The notes under the pieces were generated by a model. It was not told where the DNA came from and searched no databases. It worked only from the letters and a program-made list of their open reading frames with translations. This document shows, one piece after another, positions 1-8,797 of a stretch of 64,000 bases of DNA (position 1 is its first letter; every line of letters starts with the position of its first letter). Both the position numbers and the translations under genes were made by a program. Source of the stretch: Streptomyces sp. MH60 (GTDB taxonomy: Bacteria > Actinomycetota > Actinomycetes > Streptomycetales > Streptomycetaceae); assembly GCF_002939385.1 (NCBI RefSeq), contig NZ_MULI01000036.1, forward strand, positions 1-64,000, given 5' to 3'.

Positions 1-1701
1 GGCGGCCTCGCGGGCGTGCTCGGTGGCCCGGTGGGCCGCCTCGCGGGCGGTGTCCCAGGCGGCGACGGTCGTCTTCTCGGCGTCGCTGGCCGCGAGGGCG
101 GCGCGGGCCGGGTCGGCGTCGGGGGCGCTGTCGTCCAGCCAGCCGGCGCGGACGGCCTCGGCGGTCTCCTGCTCGACCTCGGTGAGGCGCTGGCGCAGGT
201 GCCCGGCCTCGCTGCGGGCGCGCTGCGCCTCGGTGGCGGCGGTGGTGGAGTCCCGGTGGGCGGTGTCGCTGACCTCCTGGAGGGCGGCGGACCGCCCCTC
301 CTCCTCGTTGGCGTGGTCCTCGGCCTTCGCGGCCGCCGCGTGCAGGGCGCGGACGAGGTCGACGGCGGCCTTGGCACGGGCGGCGAGGGCGGGGGCGGCG
401 TCCCGTTCGGCCTCCTGGATGGCGGCCGAGACGCGGGCGACGCGGTCGGCGGCGGCGCGGTGGCGCAGGACGGCCTCGGCGGCCTGCCAGGCGGAGTGCA
501 GGGTGCGGGCCTCGGCCAGTTCGCGCTTCTGCGCGGCGGCGGACTTCTCGGCTCCGGTCAGGGCCAGGGAGGCGTGCCGGTAGGCGAGTTCGGCGGCGAT
601 GAGGTTGCTGCGCTCCCGGGCGGACTCGGCGTGCGTGACGGCGTACGCGGCGGCCGTGACCCGCTGGGCCAGGTCACCCGCCCGGACCCGCTCCTGGGCG
701 CCTCGGGCGGTGAGCCGGCGGGCCAGGTTCCTGGTGCGGCGTTCGGCCGCGGTGTGGATGTCGCGCGCGCGGGTGCGTGCCTCGGCGGCCTCGACGATCC
801 GGCCGAGGAGGTCGACGGACCCGGCGGTGAAGTCGCGTTCGGCGATCAGCTCGGCGCGCCGGCCCAGCTTGTTGCCGAAGCCGCCGACCAGGTCGGCGAG
901 GCCGTCGGTGTCGCGGGTGTCGGTGACGGCCCGCAGCAGCAGGTCGGTGAAGTCCGAGTCCTTCTTGACGGCGAAGAGGCCGGCGGCCTCGCCCTCGTCG
1001 GCGTTCATCTCGCGCTGGTAGCGGAAGAGTTCGGGGTCGAGCCCGAGGTCGCCGAGGTGCTCGATCCAGCGGTCGTGGATCTCCTCCCAGTGCACCTCCA
1101 GGTGCGGGTAGGCCTTGCCCGCCTCGGTGAGCGCGTCCCGGAAGCCCTTCATGGTGCGCCGCCTGCCCTGCGCTCCGGAGGCGCCCTCGGCGGGCGGGCG
1201 TACCGCGGTGGCCTCGGCGACCGGCAGGTTGTCCAGGGTCAGTCCGGGTCCTGGCCGGAAGGAGTACCAGGCCTCGGCGAACTTCCGCGGGTCGCCCGAG
1301 ACCTGCCGTCCGCGCCACTCGCTGACCTTGCCGACGACGACGCACTCGCCGGTCTGGACGTGCTGCCACTCCAGCGCCACGTGTCCGCAGTCGTCGGCGA
1401 GCAGGAACTTGCGCAGCACGCCGGAACTGGCGCCGCCCAGGGTGTTGCGGTGGCCCGGCAGCATCACCGAGAAGATCAGCTTGAGGAGTACGGACTTGCC
1501 GCCGCCGTTCTCCAGGAAGAGCACGCCTGCCGGCGCGGGCCGGCGCGGCGGGCCGACGGGCTCCTCCTCGAAGAACTCCGCCTGCGTGGGCGCGGGATCG
1601 GGCACGGGCTCGCCCACACCGCGCAGGTCAAGCACGGTGTCGGCGTAGCGCGCACCGGCGGGTCCGATGGAGTAGAGGCGGACCCGGGACAGCTCGTACA
1701 T
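1..1701 (-). CDS. SMC-like coiled-coil ATPase, N-terminal part (cut by the left window edge)
   Basis: The minus-strand frame is open from an ATG at 1701 to the first base of the window, so only the first 567 residues are seen. The N-terminus (MYELSRVRLYSIGP) leads to a P-loop at about residues 63-70 (LENGGGKS), where the usual first glycine is leucine. From about residue 230 the chain is rich in Ala, Glu and Arg, as expected for a long coiled coil. This head-then-coil layout is that of SMC/MukB/JetC ATPases. It is the last visible gene of a minus-strand set, 58 bases after a winged-helix gene, which follows a kleisin-like gene. By analogy with MksBEF/Wadjet it would be the DNA-loop-extruding motor. 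The distal coil and C-terminal head lie outside, so the family is inferred from the P-loop, coil and neighbours. Confidence 0.6.
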   Translation of the reverse strand, partial: MYELSRVRLYSIGPAGARYADTVLDLRGVGEPVPDPAPTQAEFFEEEPVGPPRRPAPAGVLFLENGGGKSVLLKLIFSVMLPGHRNTLGGASSGVLRKFLLADDCGHVALEWQHVQTGECVVVGKVSEWRGRQVSGDPRKFAEAWYSFRPGPGLTLDNLPVAEATAVRPPAEGASGAQGRRRTMKGFRDALTEAGKAYPHLEVHWEEIHDRWIEHLGDLGLDPELFRYQREMNADEGEAAGLFAVKKDSDFTDLLLRAVTDTRDTDGLADLVGGFGNKLGRRAELIAERDFTAGSVDLLGRIVEAAEARTRARDIHTAAERRTRNLARRLTARGAQERVRAGDLAQRVTAAAYAVTHAESARERSNLIAAELAYRHASLALTGAEKSAAAQKRELAEARTLHSAWQAAEAVLRHRAAADRVARVSAAIQEAERDAAPALAARAKAAVDLVRALHAAAAKAEDHANEEEGRSAALQEVSDTAHRDSTTAATEAQRARSEAGHLRQRLTEVEQETAEAVRAGWLDDSAPDADPARAALAASDAEKTTVAAWDTAREAAHRATEHAREAA

Positions 1702-1759
1702 GGCGGACTCTCGTAAGTCTTCGGACGTCGGGGACGGTCGGGCGGGGCGGTCGGGCGGG

Positions 1760-2641
1760 TCAGGAGGAGTGGAAGGGCAGGCCGGCGTCGGCGACCAGCT
1801 CCAGGTCGTCCGTCTCCTCGGCGGGCAGCAGCGTCGCGGTGCCGTCGGTGACCGGGACGACGCCCAGGTCGAGCAGCTCGGTCATGGCGGCGCTGCCCGC
1901 CATGTCGCGCACCTGGAGCTGGTAGCGGGCCGTCGTGCGGTAGGTGCCGCCATGGTCGTCGCCGGTGCGCTGGAGGAAGCCGGACTCGGTGAGGAACGCG
2001 GCGGCCTTGCCGACGATGCCGGTGGTGGAGCCCGGGAGTCTGCGCGCGTCCTTGGTGGCGCCGGTCGCGCTGCGCCTGACCCAGATCCGCCAGGCGGCCT
2101 CCAGGCCCGGCGCGTCGGTGGCCGGGTCGGTGTTCTCGCCCTGCTGCTCCGCGCGCTCCTCGAGTCTGCGGCAGGCCTGGCGGACGAACGCGTCCACGCC
2201 GTTGACCGTGACGCGGCCGATGTAGCCGTCGTCGGCGAGGTCCTCGGGGCGCGGGTAGGCCATGGCGGCGACGGCGAGGTGGGCCAGGCCGTGCAGGAAG
2301 CGGTCGCCGGAGTCGGTGGCGGCACGACGCGCGTAGTCGCCCATGCGGACGGCGAACACGGAGTCCTCGGCGGCGGTCACGGCCATCCCCGCGCGCGGGG
2401 ACACCTCCAGGACGATCAGCCCGAGGCCGGCCGCCACGGCGTCGGCGAGCCGCGCGAAGGGCGGGTCCTCGCGGTAGCGGCGCAGCAGGTCGGCGTACTC
2501 CTGGTCGCGGGCGGGCAGCAGCTTGGGCTGGAGACCGAAGGCGACGAGCCGCGCCGCGTCGGCGGCGTCGGCGGGCGTGACGGCCGCGGTGGTCGGCGCG
2601 GCTCCCGCCTCCGGCTCGCTCCGGTCGGCGTGCTCGGTCAC
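1760..2641 (-). CDS. Winged-helix (kite/JetB-like) partner of the SMC-like ATPase
   Basis: This 293-residue protein has no signal peptide or membrane segment. Its middle is helical, with a short acidic stretch. The region around residues 225-265 (GIVGKAAAFLTESGFLQRT, then a beta wing with TYRTTARYQLQVRDMA) reads as a winged-helix domain. Kite subunits (MukE, MksE, JetB) are small winged-helix proteins encoded between kleisin and SMC genes, and this gene holds exactly that place, 91 bases after the 518-residue gene and 58 bases before the SMC-like gene. Function is inferred from fold-like pattern and gene order. I do not recognise a named family with certainty. Confidence 0.5.
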   Translation of the reverse strand: MTEHADRSEPEAGAAPTTAAVTPADAADAARLVAFGLQPKLLPARDQEYADLLRRYREDPPFARLADAVAAGLGLIVLEVSPRAGMAVTAAEDSVFAVRMGDYARRAATDSGDRFLHGLAHLAVAAMAYPRPEDLADDGYIGRVTVNGVDAFVRQACRRLEERAEQQGENTDPATDAPGLEAAWRIWVRRSATGATKDARRLPGSTTGIVGKAAAFLTESGFLQRTGDDHGGTYRTTARYQLQVRDMAGSAAMTELLDLGVVPVTDGTATLLPAEETDDLELVADAGLPFHSS

Positions 2642-2732
2642 GGTCGGTACTCCTCGCTGTGCTGTCGCTCTGTGCTGCGGTGTCGGGTGGGGCGGTGAGT
2701 GGGGTGGCGGGGGGCGTGGCGCGGGCCGGTCG

Positions 2733-4289
2733 TCATGCCGCCTCCGTCCGGTCCGCCGCCATCCCCGCCGCGTCCAGCAGCGCCGTGCCGACGATGAGGT
2801 CGGCGCCGCCGAACTCGGGGTCGTCCAGCTCGGTGCCGTCGTCGACGGCGAACAGCAGCTTCGGCTCGCCCTGGCGGTAGGCGGTGCCGACCGGCGGGCT
2901 GGCCGCGTGGACGGCGAGCAGGGCGACGAGGTACGGCAGTTCGGCGTCGCGGGCGCGGGCCTCGGCCAACAGCCCGGACAGCCGGCGCGGGGCGTCGTGC
3001 GGCAGGTCGAGCAGCTCCATGGCGGCGGCGAGCTGCTCCTCGCTGAACCGGCTGTCGTCCGGGGTGGCGATCAGGTCGGGCTCCGGCATCTCGGCGCCCA
3101 GGTGCTCGCGCTCCACCGGCGGGGTGAGGAGTATGTCGACGAGGTCGCCGACCCGGACGGAGACGGGGGTGCGCAGCCCGGTGCCGCGGGCGAAGAAGGC
3201 GTCGGTGACGCGGAGCGCCCGCTCCACGGGCAACGGCAGCACGGGGGCGACGAGATGGCCGTACAGGTCGAGGCCGGAGGTGGTCAGGGGGGTGGCGAAG
3301 GCCTGCCGGTCCTGTTCGGCGCGGAAGAGCGGGCCGGCCTCCAGGAGGCGGGACTGGAGCTGGGTGTGGCGGCGGATGCAGTCCTTGACGATGTCGACCA
3401 GCTCGGCGGCGCGGCGCTTGTGCTCGGCGTCCTCGGTCTCGTCGCGGGCCTTGCGGATGTTGGTGAGGATCGCGTTCTCGTGCCGGTACCGGTCGGCGAC
3501 GTGGTCCAGGGCCTCGGCGATCATGTCGGGGACGGCGCTGAGCCAGTCCACCGCGCGGACGTTGCGCCGGGTGGCGTCCAGGGCGCGGCGCAGGGTCTCC
3601 GAGTACTGGACGGTGCGGTACCGGGCCTGTTCGGCGGCGAGCTGGGCGTCGGCGAGGCGGCCGCGGCTGATCAGCACCTCGAGCTTGACCTCGGCGGCGA
3701 TCTGGGCGCTGGTGACGTCGGTGTCCAGGGCGCCGACGAGGACGTTGACCGCCTCGTCCGTGGTGCGCAGGTAGACGGTGCCGCCGGGTCCTGGGACCTC
3801 TTCGAGCAGCTTGAAGTCGTAGTCCCGCCGGACGTACGTGCCGTCCGGTCCGAAGGTGCCGTACACCGCGCGGAAGCCGCGGTCCACGCTGCCGACGTTG
3901 ATCAGGTTCTCCAGGACCCAGCGGGCCACCCGCTCGTGCTCGGCGGCGGGGCGGCGCGGGGCCTGGGCGGCGACGCGCGGGATCAGCCTGGCCACTATCT
4001 GGTCGTGGTCGGCGCCCGTGTCGAAGTCCATGTTCAGCGTGACGAGGTCGATGGCGGCGAGGGCGACCTCCGCCATGCCGTACACCGAGTACTCGCCGGC
4101 GAGGTTGGCCTTGCGCGCGTCGAGGTCGTGCAACGGCGCCGTGCAGGCGAGCGCGCGCAGCCGCCGCGCCAGCCCCTCGTCGGCGGCCGGGCCCGGGGCG
4201 GGGCGCGGCCCCGCGCTGAGCTGGGGCGGAACGCTGTCCGTCGATGCAGGCGAAGTCACGGTGCACAGACTAGGTCCTCGGTCTGACAT
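2733..4289 (-). CDS. Kleisin-like (MukF/MksF/JetA-type) protein
   Basis: A soluble, largely helical 518-residue protein. Residues 60-110 (YGMAEVALAAIDLVTLNMDF) look like an N-terminal helical winged-helix region. Around 165-260 the pattern YLRTTDEAVNVLVGALDTDV, then LADAQLAAEQARYRTVQYSE and TRRNVRAVDWLSAVPDMI, resembles JetA/MksF-type kleisins. The C-terminal half holds further helices and a predicted second winged helix. It is the first gene of the three-gene minus-strand set. An in-frame GTG further in (VTSPASTDS) could be the true start because the first residues look unconserved. A condensin-like or plasmid-restriction role is inference. Confidence 0.5.
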   Translation of the reverse strand: MSDRGPSLCTVTSPASTDSVPPQLSAGPRPAPGPAADEGLARRLRALACTAPLHDLDARKANLAGEYSVYGMAEVALAAIDLVTLNMDFDTGADHDQIVARLIPRVAAQAPRRPAAEHERVARWVLENLINVGSVDRGFRAVYGTFGPDGTYVRRDYDFKLLEEVPGPGGTVYLRTTDEAVNVLVGALDTDVTSAQIAAEVKLEVLISRGRLADAQLAAEQARYRTVQYSETLRRALDATRRNVRAVDWLSAVPDMIAEALDHVADRYRHENAILTNIRKARDETEDAEHKRRAAELVDIVKDCIRRHTQLQSRLLEAGPLFRAEQDRQAFATPLTTSGLDLYGHLVAPVLPLPVERALRVTDAFFARGTGLRTPVSVRVGDLVDILLTPPVEREHLGAEMPEPDLIATPDDSRFSEEQLAAAMELLDLPHDAPRRLSGLLAEARARDAELPYLVALLAVHAASPPVGTAYRQGEPKLLFAVDDGTELDDPEFGGADLIVGTALLDAAGMAADRTEAA

Positions 4290-4375
4290 CGGCCCAAACG
4301 ACGCAGATGGGCCCCGCGGGCACGGTGGCCGGCCGCCGTGCCGCCGAGGCCCGGCGCCTTCCCGGCGGTCCGGCC

Positions 4376-5071
4376 CTACCCCTCGTCCCCGACCCGCCGC
4401 AGGTAGACCTCCACGACGCGCTTCAGCGAGTCCTCCAGGTACACCGCGAGCAGCCGCGCGGCCTTCTCCCGCTCGCCGCCCTCCAGGGTCGCGAGGAGTT
4501 CCGCGTTCCGGGCGATGTACGGCTCGTGCAGGCGCCGCGGGTCGTCCACGACGTGGAAGGCCAGGCGCAGTTCGGCGAAGACGCTGCGCATCAGTTCGTC
4601 GGTGCGTTCGCTGCCGGCGAGGGCCACCAGTTCCCGGTGGAAGTGGATGTTGGCCGTACCCACCCCTTTCCAGTCACCTTCGCGGGCCGACCGCCGCCCG
4701 TCCTCGACGGCCTCGGCGAGCCCGTCCAGCGGGTACGGCGGCTCGCCGAGGCCGCGGACGACGGCGCACTCGACGAGGGAGCGGGTGCGGTAGATGTCCT
4801 CGACGTCCTCGACGGTGAGGACCCGGACGAAGACGCCCCGGTTCAGTTCGTGGACGAGCAGGCGTTCGTGCGTGAGCAGGCGGAACGACTCGCGCAGGGT
4901 GTTGCGGGAGACCCCGAGGGCGCCGCCGATGCTGTCCTCGGACAACCGGGTCCCGGGTGGGAAGTAGCCCTCGGCGATCCGGCTCCTGAGGATGTCCGAG
5001 ACCCGCTCGGCGGTGCTGGTCCGCCCGAGGAGGGCGCGATCGTCGGCCAGTCCCGTCAACTGCTCTGCCAT
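4376..5071 (-). CDS. GntR-family (FadR/FCD type) repressor of the 5-oxoproline operon
   Basis: A 231-residue protein with an N-terminal GntR winged helix (about residues 18-85: RSRIAEGYFPPGTRLSEDSI, GVSRNTLRESFRLL) and a C-terminal all-helical FCD ligand domain with metal-site-like His and Arg residues (NIHFHRELVALAGS). It diverges from the MFS-pxp operon across about 130 bases that hold a perfect inverted repeat at 5120-5138. FCD regulators usually bind small carboxylates. Here 5-oxoproline or glutamate is the natural guess from context. Regulation of the divergent operon and autoregulation are inferred. Confidence 0.85.
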   Translation of the reverse strand: MAEQLTGLADDRALLGRTSTAERVSDILRSRIAEGYFPPGTRLSEDSIGGALGVSRNTLRESFRLLTHERLLVHELNRGVFVRVLTVEDVEDIYRTRSLVECAVVRGLGEPPYPLDGLAEAVEDGRRSAREGDWKGVGTANIHFHRELVALAGSERTDELMRSVFAELRLAFHVVDDPRRLHEPYIARNAELLATLEGGEREKAARLLAVYLEDSLKRVVEVYLRRVGDEG

Positions 5072-5115
5072 GCCCGGAATTCAATCGCAGATACCAGAAC
5101 GAAACAACAGGGGTA

Positions 5116-5145
5116 TTGAGGGATCGTTGAACGATCCCCTACGGT
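5116..5145 (+). promoter_or_regulatory. Promoter with embedded GntR operator for the pxp operon
   Basis: A -35-like TTGAGG (5116-5121) and a -10-like TACGGT (5140-5145) are separated by 18 bases. Between them is a perfect 19-base inverted repeat, GGGATCGTT-G-AACGATCCC (5120-5138). A repressor bound there would block polymerase. The start site would be near 5152, about 50 bases before the MFS start codon. The match is seen in the sequence; ownership by the adjacent GntR protein is inferred. Confidence 0.65.
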
Positions 5146-5200
5146 GCCCTCACGTTCCCGCTCGATCCGCACTCTCCGTCCTCCCCCTGCGAGGTGCACC

Positions 5201-6523
5201 ATGAGCACACCCCCTCCCCCACCGGCCCTCCCCGCCGACACCCGTCCGTCCGGTGCGGCCGAACACGCCTCGGAAGACGGCCCGTTCGGCTGGCTGCGCG
5301 CCCTCGGCCCGCGGGGCCGCCGCGCCTTCGGCGGCGCGTTCGGCGGCTACGCCCTCGACTCGTACGACTACTTCACGCTGCCGCTGACCATGGTCGCGCT
5401 GGCCGCGTACTTCGGGCTGGACAGCGGTCAGACCGGCCTGCTCACGACGGTCACCCTGGTCGTCTCCGCGATCGGCGGCGCGCTCGCGGGTGTGCTGGCG
5501 GACCGCGTCGGCCGGGTCAGGGCACTGCTGCTCACCGTGATCACCTACGCCGTCTTCACGGTGGCCTGCGGCTTCGCGCCCGACTACGAGACGCTGCTCG
5601 TCTTCCGCGCCCTCCAGGGGCTCGGCTTCGGCGGCGAGTGGGCGGTCGGCGCGATCCTGGTCGCCGAGTACGCGAGCCCCCGGCACCGCGGGCGCACGCT
5701 CGGCGCGATCCAGAGCTCGTGGGCCGTGGGCTGGGCCCTCGCGGTGATCGTGTACACGCTGGTGTTCTCGCTGGCCGGTGACGACCTGGCCTGGCGTGTC
5801 ATGTTCTGGACGGGCGCACTCCCGGCGCTGCTCGTGGTGTGGGTGCGGCGCAGCGTCCACGACGCGCCACAAGCCGCCGAGGTCCGGGAGAAGGGCGCCG
5901 GCAAGGGTTCGTTCGCGGCGATCTTCAGGCCGGGCACGGCGGACTCACCGGGGCTGCTGCGCGTCACGCTCTTCGCGAGCCTGCTCTCCACCGGGGTCCA
6001 GGGCGGCTACTACACCCTCGCCACCTGGGTGCCGACGTATCTGAAGGACGAGCGCGGCCTGTCGGTCGTCGGCACCGGCGGATACCTGACCTTCCTCATC
6101 TCGGGCGCCTTCCTGGGCTACCTGACCGGCGGCGTGCTCACCGACGTGCTGGGCCGCAGGCGCAACATCTGGCTCTTCGCGCTGCTGTCGGCGCTCTGCA
6201 TCCTGGCGTACGCGAACATCCCCAGCGGCGCCGACACCCTGCTCCTGGTGCTGGGCTTCCCGCTCGGCTTCTGCATGTCGGCCATCTTCAGCGGCTTCGG
6301 TTCGTACCTGAGCGAGCTGTACCCGACGGCGGTGCGGGGCGCGGGCCAGGGCTTCACGTACAACACCGGACGCGCCGTGGGCGCCGTCTTCCCCACCACG
6401 GTCGGCTTCCTCGCCGACAGCTGGGGCGTGGGCGGCGCGCTGGTCTTCGGCGCCATCGGCTACGGCATCGCGGCGCTGGCCCTGCTGGGGCTGCCGGAGA
6501 CCCGCGGAAAGGAACTGGCATGA
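5201..6523 (+). CDS. MFS transporter, candidate 5-oxoproline/carboxylate carrier
   Basis: A 440-residue 12-helix major facilitator. The ATG at 5201 (MSTPPPPPALP) was chosen over an upstream in-frame ATG at 5144 because GAGG lies just before it. The GGYALDSYDYF segment near helix 1, a DRVGR loop motif between helices 2 and 3 and the GGEWAVG segment resemble the metabolite:H+ symporter/sialate-lactate branch. Its stop overlaps the next start (ATGA), so it is translationally coupled to the DUF1445 gene and then to pxpABC. The substrate is inferred from this operon. Another organic acid is possible. Confidence 0.8.
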   Translation: MSTPPPPPALPADTRPSGAAEHASEDGPFGWLRALGPRGRRAFGGAFGGYALDSYDYFTLPLTMVALAAYFGLDSGQTGLLTTVTLVVSAIGGALAGVLADRVGRVRALLLTVITYAVFTVACGFAPDYETLLVFRALQGLGFGGEWAVGAILVAEYASPRHRGRTLGAIQSSWAVGWALAVIVYTLVFSLAGDDLAWRVMFWTGALPALLVVWVRRSVHDAPQAAEVREKGAGKGSFAAIFRPGTADSPGLLRVTLFASLLSTGVQGGYYTLATWVPTYLKDERGLSVVGTGGYLTFLISGAFLGYLTGGVLTDVLGRRRNIWLFALLSALCILAYANIPSGADTLLLVLGFPLGFCMSAIFSGFGSYLSELYPTAVRGAGQGFTYNTGRAVGAVFPTTVGFLADSWGVGGALVFGAIGYGIAALALLGLPETRGKELA

Positions 6524-7353
6524 ACCACCCGCACCCCGCGACCGGGGACCGCCCGCTCGCCCTGGTCGACGAGCACGCGCACGCGTGGAGCCCGAAAACG
6601 GCCCGCGCCCGCTTCCGGACGGGGCTGACCGGCCCCACGGCCGGGGTCGCCGCCGGCCACACCCAGGCCAACCTGGTCTCGGTGCCCGCCGACTGGGCGT
6701 ACGACATGCTGCTGTTCTGCACCCGCAACCCGCAGCCGTGCCCGGTGCTGGACGTGACGGACGCCGGGTCCTGGACGACCGTGCTCGCCGACGGCGCGGA
6801 CCTGCGCACCGATCTGCCGCGCTACCGGGTGTGGCGGGACGGCGAGCTGGTGGAGGAGCCGACGGACGTGCTGGAGCAGTGGCGGGACGACCTGGTGACG
6901 TTCCTGATCGGATGCAGCTTCACCTTCGAGTGGGCGCTGGCCTCGGCGGGCGTCCCGATCCGCCACGTCGAGCAGGGCCGCAACGTCCCCATGTACGTCA
7001 CCTCCCGCCGGTGCCGTCCGGCCGGGCGGCTGCGCGGGCCGATGGTGGTGTCGATGCGCCCGGTGCCGCCCGCGCACCTGTCGGCGGCGATCCACGAGAG
7101 CAGTCTGCTCCCGGCGGTGCACGGCAGCCCGGTGCACTGCGGCGACCCGTCGGCGCTGGGCATCGACGATCTGGACCGGCCCGACTTCGGCGACGCGGTG
7201 GACCGCGAACCGGACGACATCCCGGTGTTCTGGGCCTGCGGCGTGACCCCGCAGGCGGCGGTCATGGCCTCACGGCCGCCCTTCGCGCTCACCCACGCGC
7301 CGGGGCAGATGTTCCTCACCGACGCCCGTGACGAGCAGTACCGCGTGGCGTGA
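6520..7353 (+). CDS. DUF1445 (YcsI) putative hydro-lyase / D-glutamate cyclase-like protein
   Basis: A 277-residue protein with the signature blocks of the DUF1445/YcsI family: GHTQANLVSVP, FLIGCSFTFEWAL, NVPMYVTSRRC and FWACGVTPQAAVM. The family is annotated as putative hydro-lyase, and the mammalian D-glutamate cyclase (DGLUCY) contains the same domain, forming 5-oxo-D-proline from D-glutamate. Bacterial members often sit next to the pxpABC 5-oxoprolinase genes, as here. It overlaps the MFS gene by four bases, and pxpA begins about 70 bases after its stop. A cyclase or racemising role feeding 5-oxoproline breakdown is inference. Confidence 0.85.
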   Translation: MNHPHPATGDRPLALVDEHAHAWSPKTARARFRTGLTGPTAGVAAGHTQANLVSVPADWAYDMLLFCTRNPQPCPVLDVTDAGSWTTVLADGADLRTDLPRYRVWRDGELVEEPTDVLEQWRDDLVTFLIGCSFTFEWALASAGVPIRHVEQGRNVPMYVTSRRCRPAGRLRGPMVVSMRPVPPAHLSAAIHESSLLPAVHGSPVHCGDPSALGIDDLDRPDFGDAVDREPDDIPVFWACGVTPQAAVMASRPPFALTHAPGQMFLTDARDEQYRVA

Positions 7354-7424
7354 TCCGGATGCCGCGACAGGACTCCTGGGCCGCCCGCGGCCACGGCACC
7401 GGGGACACTGGAGAGATGACCTCG

Positions 7425-8174
7425 ATGGACCTGAACGCGGACCTCGGCGAGGGCTTCGGCCGTTGGGCGCTGACCGACGACGAGGGTTTGCTGTCCGTCG
7501 TCACCAGCGCCAACGTCGCCTGCGGCTTCCACGCCGGGGACCCGGCCACCATGCGCCGGGTCTGCGAGCTGGCGGCGGAGCGGGGCGTGGCGATCGGCGC
7601 CCAGGTCTCCTACCGGGACCTGGCGGGTTTCGGGCGGCGCGCGATGGACGTGCCGTCCGCCGAACTGGCGGCCGAGGTGGCCTACCAGATCGGCGCCCTG
7701 GAGGTCTTCGCCCGGGCGGCGGGCACGCGCGTGGCGTACGTCAAACCGCACGGCGCCCTCTACAACCGGGTGGTCGGGGACGAGGAGCAGGCCGCCGCGG
7801 TCGTCGACGGGGTGCTCCTGGCGGGCGGCGCCCTGCCCGTCCTCGGGCTGCCCGGCTCGCGGGTGCTGGAGCGGGCCGGGCGGGCGGGGCTGCCGGTCGT
7901 CCCGGAGGCGTTCGCGGACCGGGCCTACACGGACGGGGGCACGCTCGTGCCGCGCGGACAGGAGGGCGCCGTGATCACCGACCCGGACGCCGTCGTGGAA
8001 CGCGCGGTGCGGCTGGCCCGCGCCGGCACGGTCACCGCCCGCTCGGGGGCGACGGTCGAGGTCCGGGCGCGTTCCCTGTGCGTGCACGGCGACACGCCCG
8101 GGGCGGTGGAACTGGCGCGCCGGATCCGGGAGCGGCTGGCGGCGTCCGGTGTCCGGATGGAGCCCTTCTCGTGA
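7425..8174 (+). CDS. pxpA: 5-oxoprolinase subunit A (LamB/YcsF family)
   Basis: A 249-residue protein opening with the family signature MDLNADLGEGFGRW, followed by SANVACGFHAGDP, QVSYRDLAGFGRR and YVKPHGALYN. PxpABC converts 5-oxo-L-proline to glutamate with ATP. I chose the ATG at 7425 because GGAGAG lies about ten bases upstream. An ATG at 7416 (MTS) is possible but sits on top of that ribosome site. The stop overlaps the pxpB start as GTGA. The family's usual length is about 250 residues, so the gene is intact. Confidence 0.92.
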   Translation: MDLNADLGEGFGRWALTDDEGLLSVVTSANVACGFHAGDPATMRRVCELAAERGVAIGAQVSYRDLAGFGRRAMDVPSAELAAEVAYQIGALEVFARAAGTRVAYVKPHGALYNRVVGDEEQAAAVVDGVLLAGGALPVLGLPGSRVLERAGRAGLPVVPEAFADRAYTDGGTLVPRGQEGAVITDPDAVVERAVRLARAGTVTARSGATVEVRARSLCVHGDTPGAVELARRIRERLAASGVRMEPFS

Positions 8175-8797
8175 ACGTCCTGCCGGTCGGCGACCACGCC
8201 CTGCTCGTCGAGGTGTCCTCGGGCGAGGAGGCCGAGGCGTGGCACGCGGAGCTGTCGCGGCGCCGCGCGGAGGGCACGCTCGCGGCCCGGGAGATCGTCC
8301 CGGCGGCGCGCACCGTCCTCCTCGACGGCCTCGCCGACCCGGTCGGGCTCGCGTCCGAACTGACGGCCGCCCAGGTGCCGCCGGCTCCCCCGCGCGCGGG
8401 GCACGTCGTCGAGATCCCGGTCCGCTACGACGGCCCGGACCTGGCCGACGTGGCCGCGCACTGGGGCGTCGCGGCGCAGGAGGCGGCGCGCATCCACGCG
8501 GGCACCGAGTTCCGGGTCGCCTTCTGCGGGTTCGCGCCGGGCTTCGGCTACCTGACCGGCCTCCCGGCACGCTACGACGTGCCGCGCCGGGACACCCCGC
8601 GCACCGCCGTCCCGGCCGGTTCGGTGGCGCTGGCGGGGCCGTACACGGGCGTGTACCCGCGCTCGTCGCCGGGCGGCTGGCAGTTGATCGGCTCCACGGA
8701 CGCCGTGCTGTGGGACCACAGGCGCGCGCCGGCGGCACTGCTGTCGCCCGGCACGCGCGTGCGGTTCGTCCTCCGCCGACATCAGGGGGACGTATGA
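8171..8797 (+). CDS. pxpB: 5-oxoprolinase subunit B (KipI-like allophanate hydrolase domain 1)
   Basis: GTG start at 8171 overlapping the pxpA stop. The 208 residues carry the KipI/AHS1 blocks: GDHALLVEVSS, IPVRYDGPDLADVA, CGFAPGFGYLTGLP and PRTAVPAGSVALAG. In B. subtilis the homologue was first described as the kinase inhibitor KipI; the shared metabolic role is the 5-oxoprolinase complex with PxpA and PxpC. The stop overlaps the pxpC start as ATGA, giving strict translational coupling. Confidence 0.92.
   Translation: MNVLPVGDHALLVEVSSGEEAEAWHAELSRRRAEGTLAAREIVPAARTVLLDGLADPVGLASELTAAQVPPAPPRAGHVVEIPVRYDGPDLADVAAHWGVAAQEAARIHAGTEFRVAFCGFAPGFGYLTGLPARYDVPRRDTPRTAVPAGSVALAGPYTGVYPRSSPGGWQLIGSTDAVLWDHRRAPAALLSPGTRVRFVLRRHQGDV

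Noticed and set aside
16..1716. A long plus-strand open frame across the first 1.7 kb
   Set aside because: It is Gly/Val-rich shadow sequence without family patterns. The minus-strand frame has a P-loop and coiled coil.
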